Positions 22,791 to 34,167 of a DNA stretch of 64,000 nt are shown here, piece by piece; the first letter of the stretch is position 1, and the number at the start of each line of letters is the position of its first letter. The stretch is from Fremontodendron californicum (Eukaryota; Streptophyta; Magnoliopsida; Malvales; Malvaceae): NCBI GenBank assembly GCA_030761205.1, contig JAULJL010000010.1, positions 32,688,022 to 32,752,021 on the forward strand, in the 5' to 3' direction. Made by a program: the position numbers and the translations under genes. Below the pieces are notes generated by a model. That model was not told where the DNA came from, ran no database searches, and was given only the letters and a program-made list of their open reading frames with translations.

Positions 22791-23816
22791 TGTTGGATAT
22801 CAATGCTTATTTCTTGTTGTATAAATAAGAAATACGTATTCTAATACGTAGGTTGTCGTAACTAGATACATGGTCTATAATTAATATACACAATTGATAT
22901 CAAAATTGAATGAGAAATTGGTCTCATTAAACACCCACTTGAATAGGAAGAAAGTTGGTTGAAGTTGTGTTTGGTAGACAATCTCACATAGAATAATGAA
23001 TGGCTTTAACTTGTAGTATATATAAGCTAGTGTTCCATGTTGCGTTGGGACCCAAGGGGCACCCAAGTTTTATGGTGGGTGAGTACCTACACAAAGTTGG
23101 GCTATCATACACGCACCGTCACCGTCGGGCCGGGCTTGGGCTGGGTCGGGTCAGACCGAACCGAGCTTGGGTCTGCAATTAATTTTTTCTGCCCAGTCCG
23201 ACCAACCAAATAGCTAAATAAACCTGTCTGATTGCTTGTCGTTTCGGTCTAGTACTGAACCATTTTTTGTTATTCCAACAACAGTGTCCTTTCGATTTAA
23301 GACGTATTGGTTCGGATTTTATCAAAACCAGTTCCTACTCGACAACACTGTCTGTTGACCGAATCGGTTCATATCCAACTAATATGTCTGTCCGAACATA
23401 CTTATGTTCTCCTATAAATACAGACTTCCAGAGTCTGTTTTACTAACTAATTCACTGAGTAGAAGATTTTTTTCCTTCTCGTATTTGTCTACTGTCTTGT
23501 GAGAGAGACTACTCCATCTTTTCAGTTTGCTGAGTTGTTTCGAGTGTGCCCTCTAGAGCAACGTTATCAAGAAGGTTTGGGAGACGATTTGCATACAATC
23601 TGCAAGCACCTTAGAGGCAGGCAAATTCTTCTTAAGGTCAGAGGTTCTACCTTGACTCGATATTGATTTTTTCAAATCAATTCCTGTAAGTGTTCTATAT
23701 ATTCGGTTCTGTGTAATCTGTAATTACATGCAAGTTCAAAGTACGTATATATATATATATCAAGTTTCATTATGTTTTATATATTCTGTTTAGAATATAG
23801 TTTATAGCAGATAACA
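22791..23816 (+). repeat. 3' LTR of the nested copia element (1026 bp)
   Basis: Intact LTR from TGTTGGATATCA to GCAGATAACA, followed by the target duplication CTAAA. It serves as the template for recognising the broken 5' LTR. A TATAAATA box lies at 23413-23420. Confidence 0.95.
23413..23420 (+). promoter_or_regulatory. TATA box in copia 3' LTR
   Basis: TATAAATA, matching the 5' LTR box at 11943-11950. Here it could drive read-out transcription into the DNA to the right. Confidence 0.55.
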
Positions 23817-23821
23817 CTAAA

Positions 23822-26031
23822 GAAGTAAATTGTACATTAATGACAATTAAGTAAAGTTATCCATGAATCAGAATACATGTTAAAAAAGAAAATCCAATGG
23901 AGATTACTTCTTCCTTCTTTATAATAAATTTATAAACTTAGATGAGATATTGCATACATACCAGCATGAGCACTTAGAAACGGCTGAATTCATATATCAG
24001 ACCTTGAGTTCGATTAGCTTCAACTTAATGATTAGACCAATGTTGAGAAGCATGGAGCTTGTGATAAAATGAACAAGTTGTTTTCTAAAATTTGTGGGAA
24101 TTCAGTCCCCTGTTTCAATGACTATTCCATCCAGTTTTGATGCTGGGATGAATATTGCATTTTCTAGATTGCTCCAGCAGGAATATAGGATGAGTAATTT
24201 ATTAGGGTCTCAATTGTATCCTAGTTGCTTTGATGCTTTGATTTCTCATCAGGGAATGAGTTGTTAGAATGGTGCAATGAGAAAAAGGAGCAAACATATA
24301 ATTATCATTAGATTCAGTAGATAAATTAATCGGCTTAAATCACAATTTTGATATTATAAACAAAGATATAACTTACTCCAAACATTTAACGTTTATTATA
24401 AACACTAATAAGATTTACTCCAAACAACAAAAAGATAGAGCAATTAAGAAAATAAAACAAACATCAAGAAAATGACCTTAATGAACAATAACCATAAAAA
24501 CAAACCTCATTGAAACTACTAAATAGAAAAAAGAATCGTAAAGAGTAAAAAGCAAACCTCAATAAAGCTTGACCATAACAGTTGAAGCAAAATAAGAAGA
24601 ACCACCCAACCTGACACAACAACCAAATACCCAAAGCTCAGAAATTCCAAAAACAAACAAATTGCATGCATAAGCAAAACAACAACAAAGACATTTATCA
24701 AAACAAATATTCATGGAAGAAAAATAAAAAAACTGAGAAAAATTAACACCTCTGTACCTATATGTAGACAATTTTTCAGTACCTTTTGGAGGAGCCGAAG
24801 AAGCAAAAACAACAAAGTATAAGAGCTCGTAGAAGCTAAAAAGAAGAGAAACTATTATCGGCAGCAAAAATCCCAAAAAATTCAAAACTTTTAAAGGAAA
24901 CCCAACCTAATATACATTGAAAACCCAAACAACATAGAACAAATTTCGCATGCAAAATCATAAAACAAAATAAAAAATAAAAATCAAACTAAAAGACTTC
25001 AATGTTCAAACCAACATCAATCCTAATATTCAAATAAAAAAAGGAAAATAAAAATTCAACATGCGACAGTGAGCAAATGTTATAAAAAAGGTGAATCTTT
25101 GAATTATTTTTGAAATGAATTCTTTTCAAAATTAAAAAACTAAAATAATGAAATTGAAAAAGGAAATAAACTTACACAAAAAAATAAAAAGGAAATTACT
25201 TCTCCCAGCTTCTTTGCTTTCTTTGAATTGGAGTTTGATTTTCTTCCATAAAAATAAAGCCCATATAAATGAAATTAACACCAAAATGAGATATTCAAGT
25301 ACTGTATGTAAAATAAAATTAAGTACCTTTTGAAAAAAATGAAAAATAAGAGCAAAATAAATGGGACATGAGAAGCTGGAAATGGGAGAATTCACGGCAA
25401 CCAGTAGAAATAAAAAATTGAAAAAATTCAAAAGAAAACCCAAAAAATAATCTTCAACAATAAAACAACATACTTTTTTTTTTCTTTGGATTTTGCTATC
25501 ATTTCACCATATCTTCCTTTCTCCAAGCTTCAATAATTTTGTGCACAAACAAAACCTTAAAATCAACAACGGCAATCAACAAACCCCAAAGACCCATCAA
25601 AAAAGATCATAGAAAACCAACAATTTGAACCTTTGATTTGAGCTCAAAAAGAAGAATTTAGGTCTCTAAAGGAGAGAATCATCATAAAACATGGCCGATA
25701 ACACCTTTTTTTTCTCTTTCTCTTCTATTAATCTCTTACATTTTTCCATTTCTTCCTATCTTAGAGCTTTTTTTCCTTTTTTTTTCTTCCTCTTTTCACC
25801 TACCCTCTTTTTCCAAATCCACCCACCATGTTTTCACTTTACCTTTCAAATCTTTATTTATTTTTTTAAATATTGAAAATACCTAAAATAAGACATAAAT
25901 GTCCTTAACATTTTGAAAATATCCTTTGAGTCATTCAGGACTCAGTTTTAAATATAGTAGGTATATGTCATGTCGCAACTTCTGGAATAACACTACATGT
26001 AATGTATCTGAGTTTCTTAAAAGATGCGTTT
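23822..26031. other. noncoding AT-rich stretch
   Basis: No gene was recognised apart from the short open stretch listed at 24091-24267. From 24400 to 25690 the plus strand is very rich in A and the opposite strand gives low-complexity, Phe/Leu-rich open frames. AGTACCTTTTG occurs twice (about 24778 and 25322) with loosely similar sequence after it. 25680-25870 is T/C-rich. Confidence 0.5.
24091..24267 (+). other. exon-like open stretch, unknown family
   Basis: A 59-codon open frame with ordinary protein composition (SPVSMTIPSSFDAGMNIAFS, then LLQQEYRMSNLLGSQLYP) ends at TAG 24265. A possible splice acceptor (GGGAATTCAG) lies at its start. I do not recognise it; it could be a relic exon or chance. 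Confidence 0.25.
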
Positions 26032-26048
26032 TGCAAGTGAAATTGATT

Positions 26049-26237
26049 GCAAACGTGGGTTGGTTCAGTTGGTTGAATACTCATTAGCGCCTTGACAAGC
26101 ATCAAGGTTCGAGTCTCACCAGCGGTCCCACTTGGTGGGTAATTTGTAAGTACTACTATTAGCCATTTCTAAAACCTGTGACATTCCTTGATCTTGAATT
26201 TGGGTAACCTCCTCTCTCATAAAATTTTGCATACCAA
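26049..26237 (+). mobile_element. tRNA-derived SINE with target duplications
   Basis: A pol III A box (TGGTTCAGTTGG, 26061-26072) and B box (GGTTCGAGTCTC, 26106-26117) are spaced as in a tRNA promoter, but the sequence does not fold as a full tRNA. The 189-bp body is flanked by a 17-bp direct repeat, TGCAAGTGAAATTGATT at 26032-26048 and the same with one change at 26238-26254. Together these define a SINE, which moves using the reverse transcriptase of a LINE. Confidence 0.85.
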
Positions 26238-27310
26238 TGCAAGTGAAATTAATTAATTTAATCAAGTACCAAGTTTTATGACTAAGGTAACATCAACCCC
26301 TCTTAAACCTCCTTTAATTTATCATCTCTTCTTTATCTCTTGTTTACTCCCTTTCACCAAAAATGCCAAATTTCTCTTCTTTTCTATAAAAATTCATTTC
26401 TTCTTCTTCTTCAACAATGGCCTCCCTCTTTCTGGTGCCAGGAGTGTCTAAGCCTCTCGTCCTCAAACTTGGCTTTTCCTCTCCTTCTCTCTGGACCCCT
26501 TTCACTGTCTATTGCCCTTTCTTTTTCAAACAGAGAAGCAAAATTCAATCTTCATTCCCAACATTAACTACCATGGCTGTCTACACTAAAGGGGGTCTCT
26601 CCCTCTCCAGTCTCAGCACCCACTAATTGGCTCCAAACAGAGAAAAGATGGAGCTTGAGACTGATGCCATCTCCATTCTCAACGAAAGGATACGCCATGA
26701 CCACGTAAAGAGAAAGGCCACAAGGCCTTTAATGGACTCCCAAGAGGCTGAAAAGTACATTCATATGGTGAAAGAGCAGCAGTAGAGGGGATTGCAGAAG
26801 CTCAAAGGAGATATGGAGAGTAAAGAAGGAGGTACCTTTAGATAAAAGGTTGATCCCTACACGTTGCATTATGGGGACTCTATTGTTCACAAGAAAGTGG
26901 GTGTTGGTAGGTTTCTTGGGATTAAGTTTGATGTTTCTAAGGCTTCTACGAAGCTCATTGAGTACCCAAAGAAGCAGATAAATTGTTACTATACAACTGA
27001 AGCATGATATGTAGGTTTTTCACCCACATTTTTTGGACTAATTCTTCTTTTGTTATCTGCTCCTGTGTTAGCATGGTATAGTTGAAATGTGAAAACAATT
27101 TTCAATCCTATGTTTTAAGGCATGTTTTGGTAGTATTTCCAACCCAAATGAAATAAAAAAGGCTATGACTTTGAGCAAGTTGAGTGACACTGACTAGTGT
27201 ATAGGAGTGGAGAAAGACCAAAGGGAAAGTTGCAATTCAAAAGATGGTTGTAGATTTAATGGAGCTATATTTACATAGGTTCAAACAAAAAAGACCTTAT
27301 TACCCAAAGA

Positions 27311-30028
27311 TAGGGATGGCAATGGAGCGGGATGGTGGCGGGGATTGTCTTATCCACCTCTGCCCCACTCTTGTATGGATGTTAAAAACATCCACCTCCA
27401 TGGATGTCGGTTACATCCATAATGTTGGAAAATCCAGGCTCATGCTTGTACAACAATATCAAAGTAAACGCAACGAAAAGTAAATCAGAGAAGCATCCGG
27501 ATCCCTCAGGATCTTTGTATTTCGATTTACATGGATTTAAAACAATTAAAATATTAAATCACCTATATGATTTAGAGTTCATACCTACTCAAGATATCGT
27601 AATTTTGAGTGTGCCGTTCCTGCAAGATTACAGCAACGATCTAATCACTACACGATCTCTTTTAGGCCACAAGCAACTCAAGTGTGTTGCCTCTAATGTT
27701 GATCCACACGAACGGCTGTTGGAACCTTCACAAAGCTCAGGGATTCACCTGTGCTAGCGGGCTGATCTCTTGATCAAAATTAAAAGGTTGATCTCCTTTT
27801 TATTATCCCTCGTAACCAAAACTAATTCAAGAACTATTCTCTTTTTGGTGAACAAGAAAAACTCTAAGGAAGAACAAAGGGAGGTGCGGCAAAATGGATT
27901 CTTTTGCCTTGGCCGAATTCTCTTTGTGTTTTTACACTTAGAGAAAAATCAGATTTTTCTCATCTAGTTAAAAACCCTCAAAAGATGAATTTCAAAGAAA
28001 CAACAAGAAGAAGCTAGGGCAAGTGGCACGGTTGCTTCTTCCTTTCTTTTTACTGAATCCTTATATTTTTATCCTAGGGAAGAAAAAACTTTCTTATTAA
28101 AACACACTAATAACCATTATTTGCCAAAGATAAATTCCATTCATAATGACATTTACCATGGCTGACCACTCTTTAAGGGAATGAATAAATGGATTTTTAA
28201 TTGCTTTAAAACTCACTCCTAAAGAGAAATAATTCCTCTTCAAGTTACCAAGTACAAGTCAGCTACTAACCATTAGCAAGCTTGGCCGAATATATCCATT
28301 ATAGTGTCCAGGTTCGGTTTAGTTAAATATAAGTTGATAGAATTTGATTCGTAATCAAACTTCTCGAATATGAGAAACTTTTTCTCACATTGTACAACTA
28401 AAATTTATTGGCCAGGACAATTTATCTTAAGACATGTCTCAATTAGACATTGTCTACTTAAGACAAGCTTATCCACATTGTCTTGTTAAGACATCCTTAT
28501 TTGGATTTCATAAACCAAATAATGTCTTAACCTGCCTTAATTGAATCTTATTCAATTAGTTCCTCCATATTTACCTTTTATTCAATTTAAGTCTTACTTA
28601 ATCAAATCCCAAGTTTAATCCAACATATCCGTCCTATTGCGTGTGACCCGTTAGGTTCCTAACATGTTGGCAATGTGTATAAGTTAATCTTATTAACATA
28701 TACTCATAGATAAAGAGCGGGATCTAGTATCCCATCATGACCACTCAAATTTTGAGAAGTCAAAGCGACCTCTTTGAAACCTTTTAGTAACCAGCCTATC
28801 AGTGTAATACAGTACTTTCACCTTATATCCCGGAAAGCCCATGAGCATATGCAGTGTCTACTCATGTTCAATCCATATTAGTTTTTACAACTTTTGGTTA
28901 ACCTTATGAATTTAGAGAAACGATTTCTCCTAAATCCATCATGCTTTGGCGAAAGACTTTATCAAGTTAACCGAAATCAAGAATGAATGAGATATGTCTC
29001 TGATGTCACTTGGAGTGGTGAATCCTCTCTGGATCACTCATCCATCTACGTATGGTTCATGTCATACCCAAAATCATCCTACCATAAACATCCCTTATTA
29101 GGACCCGTTTAGATGAAATCAAAGTATGACACTCTTCATACAAGATGACTTGTTATCAGAAGTCCGAGGATTACACGACTGATACGTGAGAACATTTCCA
29201 TAGACACTGGAGTGACTATACCAAATGAAGTTCTTACAGCGGGCCATGTTCAGTGAACTTGTTCAACAAACAAGCACCTATATGTTATCCCAAGTATCTC
29301 TCATACTTCAACCTATGAGAGAGGTTGCTTACTTCATAAGTAAAAAGGTTTCACATATACTAGTCTTTGAGCATTGCCAATGCCCAGTCTTGGCAATATG
29401 ATGTCCAGGAACAGTTTGAGGAACAAGGCTTTGATGCATAAGGATCTCACAATTATAACTCTTTATAATTCCTTTACAAGGCCAGTATGTTCCATGGGCT
29501 TCATCTGATTAGCACTTAATAACTCTTTATTGTCATACTAACATGAAGAAAAACCTTGTATCACTATATAATAGTGATGAGTTTGCTTTATTAACTGCAT
29601 ATCCCATGTCCAATCTGATTGGCTCTAGGGCATATACTAACACATAACTGCTCATGGTGCTCCATCCCATTTTTTAACTAATTATTTTTAATTTAATATT
29701 GTAAAAATATATAATATAATTTATTCATGAACATAATTTTAGTATATATAATTTTTTAACATATATATAAAGTATATATATAATATTAATATATATGTGA
29801 TTTTAGTATATAGATATATATATCTAATATATATACTAAAATATAAAAAGGATATATAAAATATTTTAAGGGGTAAAATAATAATTTTATAAAATGGGAC
29901 GGGGCGGAGCAAGCATTTACCAAAACCGCCTTGCTTCACTCGGTCTTCAATTTTCAAAAAAAAAAACCTCTCCATTCGAAACGGATTAGTGCGAAATTCG
30001 TGGAGTGGGTCGGGTTTTGCCATCCCTA
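27311..30028. mobile_element. short non-autonomous hAT element holding a solo LTR
   Basis: Termini TAGGGATGGCAA and TTGCCATCCCTA form inverted repeats, with an 8-bp duplication CCCAAAGA (27303-27310) and CCCAGAGA (30029-30036) with one change. Without the internal solo LTR and one target copy the element is only about 490 bp, with no coding capacity, so it is a MITE-like hAT derivative that needed transposase from elsewhere. It interrupts an exon of the Mfd-like pseudogene in the KRPYYPK segment. Confidence 0.93.
27423..29642. repeat. solo LTR (2.2 kb) nested in the short hAT element
   Basis: The segment begins TGTTGGAAAATCC and ends ATATACTAACA, flanked by a perfect 5-bp duplication CATAA (27418-27422 and 29643-29647). 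It is free of retroelement genes; a few short open frames in it look random. With no second LTR or internal region adjoining, it is a solo LTR. The length is large but within the range of long-LTR plant elements; orientation is undecided. Confidence 0.85.
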
Positions 30029-30093
30029 CCCAGAGAGTCCTGCCATGGCTGAACTCGCTGTTTAGTTTCCTTATGAACCCTCACCATACCAGT

Positions 30094-30432
30094 TTCAAAA
30101 TTTATACCTTTTTGTCTTACTCAACTCCACCTTTGTAAGCTTCAGAAAACTGGGCCGAGTCTACTATATACTACAAACAATTGAAAAGCAAGCCCACTTC
30201 AAAATACTAGGTGGAATATGAACGATCAATGTCCAAAACCAAAACCAAAAATTGAGAAAAGAGAAGAGAATTGCAAGCAAGTGCAACTTAACTACTTTGG
30301 TCAACCTCCGCTCCGAAAATCAAATCAGCAAAAGCAAACAAAAAGTCTTGTGTCCTTTTGATTACTGTTTACTTCCATCCCGATAGCCAACATCAACATC
30401 ATATAATATAGTATTTTACTAGTAAGAAGGAA
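30094..30432. other. intergenic, nothing recognised
   Basis: DNA between the end of the Mfd-like fragment and the start of the DUF716 pseudogene. It contains no recognisable coding blocks, only A-rich segments such as CCAAAACCAAAACC near 30234. Confidence 0.5.
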
Positions 30433-31046
30433 ATGGCAGGCCTAATATACCAGCTATTCGCATCATCCACGCTTTTCTCTCTAGGTCTCTACCACCTCAT
30501 TTGCACCACCTGTAACTTTCTCAAATCCCCATAGTCCTGCTCCACTAAGCCTTTCCACCCTTTTCCTTTTTCTTCCAATCTCTGCCTCAAACATCTTCTT
30601 CTCCTCTGCCTTTTCCTTGTCTTTCTCCGCAATCCTTCATCTCCTCCGAACCTGACTCTCTCCTTACGGGCCACACCTTTGTCCACCGCTTCACATCCCT
30701 TCATTCTGCCAATTTTTTGTTTTTTTTCTTCTTCATTTCCCTTTCTCTTCTCTTCTCTTTTCCTCTTCGAATCCATCTTCTTCCCTGCCCTCTCCTCCGA
30801 TCTCTTCTTTGCCTTCACTCTCTTCTTTCTTTGCTACTCTGTCTCCACCGCTACTGCATTCGTTCAGACATCGATCTCCAAGCCAAATGCGATTTCTTGT
30901 CCACCCACGTCTCTTTTTTGGCTTCCTTGATATGTCTGATTCTAGCTTGCTACCCAAAGATTTTATAGCCGATGTGGGTTTGGATGCTGCGCTGCACTTG
31001 CAGGGGCTGCAAACAGGTCTTTTCGTCTACGTAGAGGCATAGAGGC
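30433..31046 (+). pseudogene. DUF716/TMEM45-type membrane protein, N-terminal part
   Basis: The ATG at 30433 begins MAGLIYQLFASSTLFSLGLY, the start of plant multi-pass proteins of the DUF716 (TMEM45-like) family, whose molecular role is poorly known. A TAG follows at about 30529. Reading resumes across frames: SLRATPLSTASHPFILPIFC, DLFFAFTLFFLCYSVSTATA, DLQAKCDFLSTHVSFLASLI and, after another frame change, FIADVGLDAALHLQGLQTGL and FVYVEA, where the gypsy LTR begins. There is thus at least one stop and two frameshifts besides the insertion. The antisense strand also has a long Lys/Arg/Glu-rich frame that is only a shadow. The rest of the gene is at 41515-41997. Confidence 0.85.
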
Positions 31047-32558
31047 TGATACACTCAGAATAATGTATCTTAAACCTTGCAACAAATATGGTCAATTGTT
31101 TAGTATAGTAGTAGCAAGGGTTGAATCCACAGATACTCTTAATTTATAAGTTGCTGATTTATAACTTTAGTTCTAAAAGAAAAAAAGAAAATAGGGTTTT
31201 AAGTTATTTTGAAATTAAAGCAAACAAGAAAAGTAAGATTCAAAGACAAAAGACAAAATCAAATAAGAGAAAGTATGGTTAAGGTGTCATTCGCCACGTC
31301 TAAACATCATTGAGAATCAATATCAGATTTATCAACATCAATAATCTATCAAAACTATCAACCGTAGATAACAACAAACTCTGCTACCCCAATCTTTCCT
31401 TAGTTCGTCGTTAAATAGAATAAGCTCTCTACTTAATCTCTAACCATCAAACAACCTAGAATAAGCTCTCTAGATTCAACTTGATAACGACTTTATGATG
31501 AGAAAGATAGGTTGATCTAAAGAATAAACACATAAGCTCGGATTGTTCAACTTAGGTTATGTTCCACTTTGCAATTATCGAAAACTTGACGATAATCATT
31601 AATCACAAATTGCCACTTATGAATAGGAAATCAAGAATATTACACGGATCAAAACTTCTAAACTAGCAATAAATAATTATCAAGATCTATCTAGTATGCA
31701 TCCTAAACAAATCAAGACAAAGATCATGAATAATTTTTATAAAAGAACATAAGCAATTTTGATAGAAAATCAATGATAGATAAATTCTGAATATCAATTA
31801 CACAACATGTCTAGGCTCCCCCTTTATGTCTCTATTTATAAGCAGCCTCTAAGTTCTTTATAATGAATTGTGGCTCCCAGGATTTTAATAAGCTGACTTG
31901 TGGCTAGGTCTTGCAATAAGGAAAGGTGGCTGATGCTAGGAGACTTCATGGAAAGAAATATGAGAGACTTGCAGCTAAAGTAAAACTTATAAGGAAAGGT
32001 TGAGTGACTTGCGGCTGAGGTTTTAATAAGGAAGGAAAGTCTTAGCAGCCACTAGTTCTACTTTGACTAGGAAAAGCTTATATGGAAATTCTTCTTGCCA
32101 TTACTCCTTATTTGACTAGGAAAAGCTTGTATTTGGCAAGGGCTTTTAGAGAAGGAAATGAGGAAGTCGAATCCTATTTTGACTAGGAAAAGGTGTGTTG
32201 CGGCTAAGGATTTTCAACAAGGGAATAAAAGTTGCCGCTATCAACTTTTGGGCTTGAAATTAGGTCTAGCCATTAAGGTTTTAGGTATGCTTATGTTTAG
32301 GCAGCCACTAAGGTTTATTTAAGGAAACTTTGGACTAGGTTTAGTCACATGGTGTCTTCTTGAAATGTAGGCAGCTTTCCTTTGTGCTTAAAGCTCCATT
32401 ACTTGTCCAATTTCATTTTTCTTAACTCCAAAGCAATCCTTATCTTCCAAAACACCTACAAAATATAAAACACTAATAAACTATCAATAAACTTAAGAAT
32501 CAAAGCACAAACTATAAGGAAATTAGATAGAAAAATGTATGAAATTAAGCACTTATCA
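31047..32558 (-). repeat. 3' LTR of gypsy element (1512 bp)
   Basis: Same ends and block order as the other LTR. Relative to it, this copy lacks about 190 bp after ATCAATTACACAACATGTCTAG-type text near 31810 and has a short extra segment near 32280-32330. The minus-strand TATA box TATAAATAG is intact at 31832-31840. Confidence 0.93.
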
Positions 32559-32573
32559 AACTCCCCCACACTT
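32559..32573 (-). other. gypsy polypurine tract
   Basis: The minus strand reads AAGTGTGGGGGAGTT right next to the 3' LTR, the primer for plus-strand synthesis. Confidence 0.75.
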
Positions 32574-34167
32574 AGCCTTTTGCTAGTCCTCGAGCAAACA
32601 AAATAAAAACAAGGTAAGAAAACCTAATCTAATCCACTTTCAATATAAATTAGAGACAATCATTGGAGAAGTCTTATAAACTAATCAATAGCTTAAAGAA
32701 GTTCACAAAGAATCATGCTTGAATGTAAATGATTTGAGTTAAGCCAACATTAACATAACATATCTCAATCAAAATAGTGCATGTTCAAACTTAATCTCAA
32801 CTTCTCACATGGGATACTCTCATGATTTTCACTCTTTAAAGTAGTGGTAAAGTGTTTACACTCAATCAATCTCAATAAAACAATCCTATCATATGCTTGC
32901 TTGTCCATCTATTCTTCACCGTTTAGATCATACAACTTCATAAATCAAGAGGTCTTTATTCAAGGTTGTGATGGGGGCCAAGGGGTTGTAATATGGTTAA
33001 AGAATAAAAAGCAAAGGATATCACAAAGGTTCCAAAGACTTCATAGAGTTTAGAGACATAATAAGATTTATACAAAGAAAAATTCTCAATACTCCATAAA
33101 AGCACATAATAACAAAGGCTAAATATTCATGTTGAGCCTTTACTTCATTCTAACCAATCTTGTAACATCTTTTCTTTAACCAAAAGTTCAAGAGATTCAT
33201 TTTTTTTTCTTTTTTATATGGGAATGTATTTTGACAATGTTCCCTTTCTTTTTTTCTTGACTTTTGCCTTTCTTCCCCATACTTATCTCTTGTTTCCAAC
33301 CTAAATTTTCAATAGATATCCCTTGGTTATGCAATATGTCTCAAAACATTCTAATCATCTTTAGAACAAGGGTAAAGATATAAGCGTATTTAGGCTAGGT
33401 GAAAGATGTGGTTACCAATAAAATAGCTTATTCAATGCAAGCTCAAATTGGCTCACTAGGGGGATGTTCTCTTGGAACATCAACAGGGGATGGCTGATTT
33501 GGCCTTGATGGTAATCCTAATGCCTCTATCATATCCATGTTGTCATATGTATCAATATAGTCTCAAATGATTTAAAGCAAGTTTTAGAGAAACATGTAAT
33601 CATGAGAGCACACAAGAAAGAAATTGGATTGATATGTATAATGCATCAATCATATAGGCTCAAAAACTCACAAGAATGTTTATACAAGTCAATATCAAGT
33701 CTAAACATACTTCTTCCTCAATCAACATATCATATTAACATTGGCTCATAAAAAATGATATTCAAGCTTAATTCTCATGAAAATTCTTTTCACCAATAAA
33801 CCAGTTTTATACCTACACAATTCATATTCATCTTGTATTGAAAAGAACTAAAACACACTAAAAGAAAATACTCCAAGCAAAACAAAACAAAATAACAACC
33901 TAAAAGAAATCCTAAATTCTTCCCCCCCACACTTAATTCTTACATTGTCCTTAATGTAATACTATCATCCCGAATGAAAGAGTCATGTGCAAGAGAAAAG
34001 AACTAAAAACAAAACAATCAAAATAACTAAAGAAAACAATAAAAGATAGAATAATGGAGAGTAAGAAGTATCAAATCCGTTTATTATGTGTGCTCTCCAT
34101 CTATTGGGTTGCCTCCTAATAAGCGCTTGGTTTATGATCCTCAGTCCGACTTTAACTCAAGCTATCA
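32574..34167 (-). other. gypsy 3' noncoding region
   Basis: About 1.6 kb between the integrase stop and the polypurine tract. No conserved domain was recognised; Athila/Tat elements often have a long region here, sometimes with an extra open frame, but none is preserved. A second G/C run (CCCCCCCAC on the plus strand, near 33925) resembles the polypurine tract. Confidence 0.6.

Larger units (their letters stand above)
5491..23816 (+). mobile_element. Ty1/copia retrotransposon opened by nested insertions
   Basis: Both ends are LTRs beginning TGTTGGATATCA and ending AGCAGATAACA, and both are flanked by the 5-bp duplication CTAAA (5486-5490 and 23817-23821), so the 18.3-kb span is one insertion. 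Removing the later insertions (hAT 5716-11546, Helitron-like block about 12285-16048, solo LTR 17833-19364, each with one target copy where present) leaves about 7.2 kb: two LTRs of about 1.03 kb and about 5.1 kb of gag-protease-integrase-RT-RNase H in copia order. The coding region has many stops and frameshifts. No standard initiator-Met primer-binding site is visible after 16122. Confidence 0.93.
26417..30093 (+). pseudogene. chloroplast Mfd-like DEAD-box helicase, 5' fragment
   Basis: This matches the start of the plant plastid-targeted homologue of bacterial transcription-repair coupling factor (At3g02060 type). Matching blocks are MASLFLVPGVSKPLVLKLGF (transit-peptide region, 26417), METDAISILNERIR-like text from 26649, DSQEAEKYIHMVKEQQ, KVDPYTLHYGD and VHKKVGVGRFLGIKFDV (to about 27005). 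After an intron-like gap come LSKLSDT (27171), KGKVAIQK and MVVDLMELYLHRFKQKRPYY (27244). The exon is broken at 27310 by a hAT element and resumes at 30029 as SPAMAELAV, stop, FPYEPSPYQ, ending at about 30093. Stops and frameshifts occur in each block, and the helicase motor itself is missing. Retained introns suggest a genomic duplicate rather than a processed copy. Confidence 0.88.

Noticed and set aside
24519..25443. Phe/Leu-rich minus-strand open frames suggesting membrane proteins
   Set aside because: Low-complexity by-products of A-rich DNA, with no family resemblance and no splice structure.
26061..26117. Possible tRNA gene (A and B boxes present)
   Set aside because: There is no acceptor stem or full cloverleaf; the flanking 17-bp repeats and extra 3' body identify a SINE.
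27404..27967. Open frames inside the 2.2-kb solo LTR
   Set aside because: They lie wholly within an LTR with target duplications and resemble no retroelement or host protein I know.
30489..30957. Minus-strand Lys/Arg/Glu-rich open frames
   Set aside because: They are antisense to the DUF716/TMEM45-type pseudogene, whose C/T-rich sense strand reads as purine-rich on the other side.
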